The notes under the pieces: generated by a model | Databases searched by the model: none | Seen by the model: the letters and a program-made list of their open reading frames with translations, nothing else | Told to the model about the DNA's origin: nothing | Shown here: positions 5,606 to 7,547 of the stretch, in pieces | How the letters are laid out: the number at the start of each line of letters is the position of its first letter | How positions within the stretch are numbered: position 1 is the stretch's first letter | From: Rhodospirillales bacterium | Lineage (GTDB): Bacteria; Pseudomonadota; Alphaproteobacteria; UBA828 | Length of the DNA stretch: 7,547 nt | Assembly (NCBI GenBank): GCA_026712885.1 | Contig: JAPOPO010000413.1 | Coordinates: 1 to 7,547 of the forward strand | Direction of reading: 5' to 3' | Position numbers and translations under genes: made by a program

Positions 5606-6605
5606 CGCTGGGGGTTGCGGCGTCATAGGACAGAAGAATGCGCGTCACCAGCGAGTGGCGCATGACGTCGGCAGTGCCGAAGCGGACGAAGGCGATCTCG
5701 TCCAGCCCCTCCAGGGTCGCGACGGCATGGCGGAGGCCCGATTGCGCGCCTGCCGGAAGGTCCACCTGCGTGAGGTCGCCGGTGACGACCATGCGCGAGC
5801 CCTCGCCAAGCCGCGTGAGGAACATCTTCATCTGCAGCGGCGTCGTGTTCTGCGCCTCGTCCAGGATGATGAACGACTGGGAGAGCGTGCGCCCGCGCAT
5901 GAAGGCGAGCGGGGCGATTTCGATTTCCGCCGAATCCATGCGCCGCGACACCAGGTCCGCCGGCAGCATGTCGTAGAGCGCGTCGTAGAGCGGGCGGAGG
6001 TAGGGGTCGACCTTGTCCTTCAAATCGCCGGGCAGGAAGCCGAGACGCTCGCCCGCCTCCACCGCCGGCCGCGAGAGCACGATCCGCTCCACCCGGCCCG
6101 CGAGATAAAGCGAGACCGCCATCGCCACCGCGAGATAAGTCTTGCCGGTGCCGGCGGGCCCGAGCCCGAACACCAGATCGTTGTCCTGCATGGCGCGGAC
6201 GTAGTCGGCCTGGCGCGGCGAGCGCGGGCTGACCGGGCGCTTGCGGGTACGGAGCGTGAGCACGGGTTCAGGCTCGGCCCGCCCGCCGACTGTGCCGACG
6301 GCGCCCCCGCTCCCCGGCCCCATCGCCATGCGGATCGCGCCTTCGACCTCGCCGCCGCCCATCGGCAGGCCCTGCTTCAGCTTGTCGTAGAGCGTCCGCA
6401 GAACCTCTTCCGTGGCCGCGACCGAAGAGGGCGGGCCGCTGATCGCGACCTCGTTGCCGCGCGAGCGCAGGACCACGCCCAACGCGTGCTCGATCCGCAC
6501 CAGATGGCGGTCGTGATCGCCGAAGAGGAGCGGCAGCAACGTATTGTCGTCGAAGCGCATTTGCGCGCCGGCTTCGCCCGGCGCCCCGGATGCAGGGCGG
6601 CTCAC
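5544..6605 (-). CDS. ybeZ: PhoH-family ATPase (PhoH-like, YbeZ)
   Basis: PhoH-like proteins are cytosolic P-loop NTPases related to the N-terminal half of superfamily 1 helicases; YbeZ partners YbeY and has been linked to RNA processing. The 353-residue product has an N-terminal part of about 20-90 that resembles the KH-like domain of the family (with NEVAISGP and LYDKLKQG). A glycine-rich linker follows (95-108), then the PhoH domain. Walker A is GPAGTGKT (149-156) and Walker B is FIILDEAQN (245-253), with D249 and E250. Other family blocks are VLSRPAVEAGERLGFLPGD (176-194) and MVVTGDLTQVDLP (272-284). The start is GTG 6603-6605, overlapping the miaB stop as GTGA, with GGGAGG nine bases upstream; an ATG at codon 16 is a possible later start. 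The last 20 or so residues (after SYDAATP) are a charged, Asp/Arg-rich tail made by the overlap with ybeY. It does not belong to the recognisable domain. Confidence 0.95.
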   Translation of the reverse strand: MSRPASGAPGEAGAQMRFDDNTLLPLLFGDHDRHLVRIEHALGVVLRSRGNEVAISGPPSSVAATEEVLRTLYDKLKQGLPMGGGEVEGAIRMAMGPGSGGAVGTVGGRAEPEPVLTLRTRKRPVSPRSPRQADYVRAMQDNDLVFGLGPAGTGKTYLAVAMAVSLYLAGRVERIVLSRPAVEAGERLGFLPGDLKDKVDPYLRPLYDALYDMLPADLVSRRMDSAEIEIAPLAFMRGRTLSQSFIILDEAQNTTPLQMKMFLTRLGEGSRMVVTGDLTQVDLPAGAQSGLRHAVATLEGLDEIAFVRFGTADVMRHSLVTRILLSYDAATPSDDRDRDRDQPPRFGVVDRSS

Positions 6606-7547
6606 GCGGGAACGCCTCCCACAATGCCGAGGCCGGCATCGTTACTGCGGCCAAGGGTGTTCGCGCCCATGTCGCCCGCCAGCACGCCTGCGAGGCCGTT
6701 AGGCGAGGCGTCAGTCACGATTGCCTCCGCGACGGTGCCGATCAACGCCTCATCGCCCTCCACATGGAGCCACTGCATGTATGGCGTGCGGCCTGCGACC
6801 TGACCGGGGCGGCGGCCGCGCCTCTCGAAGAGCACCGGGAGCGTCCGCCCGACCATGCTCGCGTTGAAGCGCCGCTTCTGCTCGTCAAGCAGGCGCTGGA
6901 GCCGGCTCAGGCGCCCGGCTGCGACCTCGCCGGGCACGCGGTCGTCGCGTTCGGCCGCCGGGGTGCCAGGGCGGGGGCTGTACTTGAAGGAGAAGGCCTG
7001 CGCGAACTCGACCTCGCGCACGAGCGCCATCGTCTTCTCGAAGTCCTCCTCGGTCTCGCCGGGGAAGCCCACGATGAAGTCGCTGGAGAGCGCGATCCGA
7101 GGCTGCGCGGCGCGGAGTGCCTCCACCAGCTCCAGATAACGATCGGCGCCATGGCCCCGGTTCATGGCGGCGAGAATCCGGTCCGAGCCCGACTGCACAG
7201 GCAGGTGCAGGAAGGGCATCAGCTTCTGCTCTGCGCCGTGCGCCTCGATCAGCGCGGGCGTCATGTCGCGCGGATGCGAGGTGGTGTAGCGCAGCCGCTC
7301 CAGCCCCTCGATGCCGGCCAGGCGGCCGATCAACCCCGCCAGGTCGGTCTCGCCCCCGCCAGCGTCGTCGGCACCGTGGTAGGCGTTGACGTTCTGGCCC
7401 AGCAGCACGATTTCGCGGGCACCGGCGGCGGCGAGGCGGCGCGCCTCGGCTTCGACCGCAGCGGCAGGCCGCGAATCCTCGGCACCCCGGGTGTAGGGCA
7501 CGACGCAGAAGGTGCAGAACCGGTCGCAGCCTTCCTGAATCGTGAGA
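6602..7547 (-). CDS. miaB: tRNA-2-methylthio-N6-dimethylallyladenosine synthase MiaB (N-terminus beyond right edge)
   Basis: MiaB is a radical-SAM methylthiotransferase that converts i6A37 to ms2i6A37 in tRNAs reading UNN codons. The frame is open to the right edge, giving 314 residues; the N-terminal MTTase domain with its own cluster cysteines, about 150 residues, is outside the window. The radical-SAM CxxxCxxC motif is present right at the edge, within QEGCDRFCTFCVVPYTRG; its cysteine codons are at 7526-7528, 7514-7516 and 7505-7507. Further family blocks follow: LLGQNVNAY, TSHPRDM, HLPVQSGSDRIL, DFIVGFPGETEEDF and FKYSPRPGTPA. A C-terminal TRAM domain (about 6677-6859, VLFERRGRRPGQVAGRTPYMQ) completes it. 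The CVVPYTRG form of the radical-SAM region and the TRAM sequence fit MiaB rather than RimO or MtaB. A GTG at 7501 inside this motif is not the start. The TGA overlaps the GTG of phoH by four bases, so this gene heads the visible operon. Confidence 0.96.
   Translation of the reverse strand, partial: LTIQEGCDRFCTFCVVPYTRGAEDSRPAAAVEAEARRLAAAGAREIVLLGQNVNAYHGADDAGGGETDLAGLIGRLAGIEGLERLRYTTSHPRDMTPALIEAHGAEQKLMPFLHLPVQSGSDRILAAMNRGHGADRYLELVEALRAAQPRIALSSDFIVGFPGETEEDFEKTMALVREVEFAQAFSFKYSPRPGTPAAERDDRVPGEVAAGRLSRLQRLLDEQKRRFNASMVGRTLPVLFERRGRRPGQVAGRTPYMQWLHVEGDEALIGTVAEAIVTDASPNGLAGVLAGDMGANTLGRSNDAGLGIVGGVPA
6615..6620 (-). promoter_or_regulatory. Shine-Dalgarno site of phoH inside the 3' end of miaB
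   Basis: GGGAGG on the minus strand, nine bases before GTG 6603-6605, lies within the last codons of miaB. Together with the GTGA overlap it supports this GTG as the phoH start. Confidence 0.6.

Noticed and set aside
5655..6803. A 382-codon plus-strand open frame
   Set aside because: It is antisense to phoH and the end of miaB, and is rich in Arg, His and Ala as expected for a shadow in GC-rich DNA.
6602..7501. MiaB starting at GTG 7501
   Set aside because: This GTG lies inside the conserved CVVPYTRG segment; the frame continues through all three radical-SAM cysteines to the window edge.

Overview
The window is a high-GC stretch (roughly two-thirds G+C by eye) from a Gram-negative proteobacterium, most likely an alphaproteobacterium. 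This rests on the style of the proteins (YbeY, PhoH, MiaB and CdsA motifs), the heavy use of GTG starts with tight overlaps, and the presence of Lnt, which implies an inner membrane carrying triacylated lipoproteins. I cannot name a genus. Almost all of it is well-packed coding DNA; no tRNA, rRNA, CRISPR array, insertion sequence or long repeat is visible.

Right part (2516-7547, all minus strand): a five-gene operon read right to left, miaB (5' end outside the window) - phoH/ybeZ - ybeY - corC/ybeX - lnt. This is the same order as the E. coli miaB / ybeZYX-lnt locus. It joins tRNA modification (MiaB), rRNA processing and ribosome quality (PhoH-YbeY), a CBS-domain protein of the CorC type and lipoprotein N-acylation (Lnt). 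Junctions are tight: GTGA start/stop overlaps at miaB/phoH and corC/lnt, and an unusually long 62-nt overlap between phoH and ybeY.

Middle part (1659-2528, plus strand): a cdsA-type phosphatidate cytidylyltransferase gene converges on lnt, and their 3' ends overlap by 13 nt. This is not the usual alphaproteobacterial cdsA context (frr-uppS-cdsA-dxr), and two positions of the family signature are substituted, so it may be a second, diverged copy. Upstream of it (1412-1658) is a non-coding stretch with a strong rho-independent terminator that points along the minus strand, although no minus-strand gene ends there.

Left part (1-1411, minus strand): a RidA/YjgF-family gene followed by a Gfo/Idh/MocA-family NAD(P)-dependent oxidoreductase gene that runs off the left edge. 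A possible promoter lies between them. They look like a small accessory metabolic module next to the housekeeping operon.

I do not see a convincing undescribed system. The points most worth a second look are the orphan minus-strand terminator, the altered and displaced CdsA, the phoH/ybeY overlap and the histidine-rich RidA variant.
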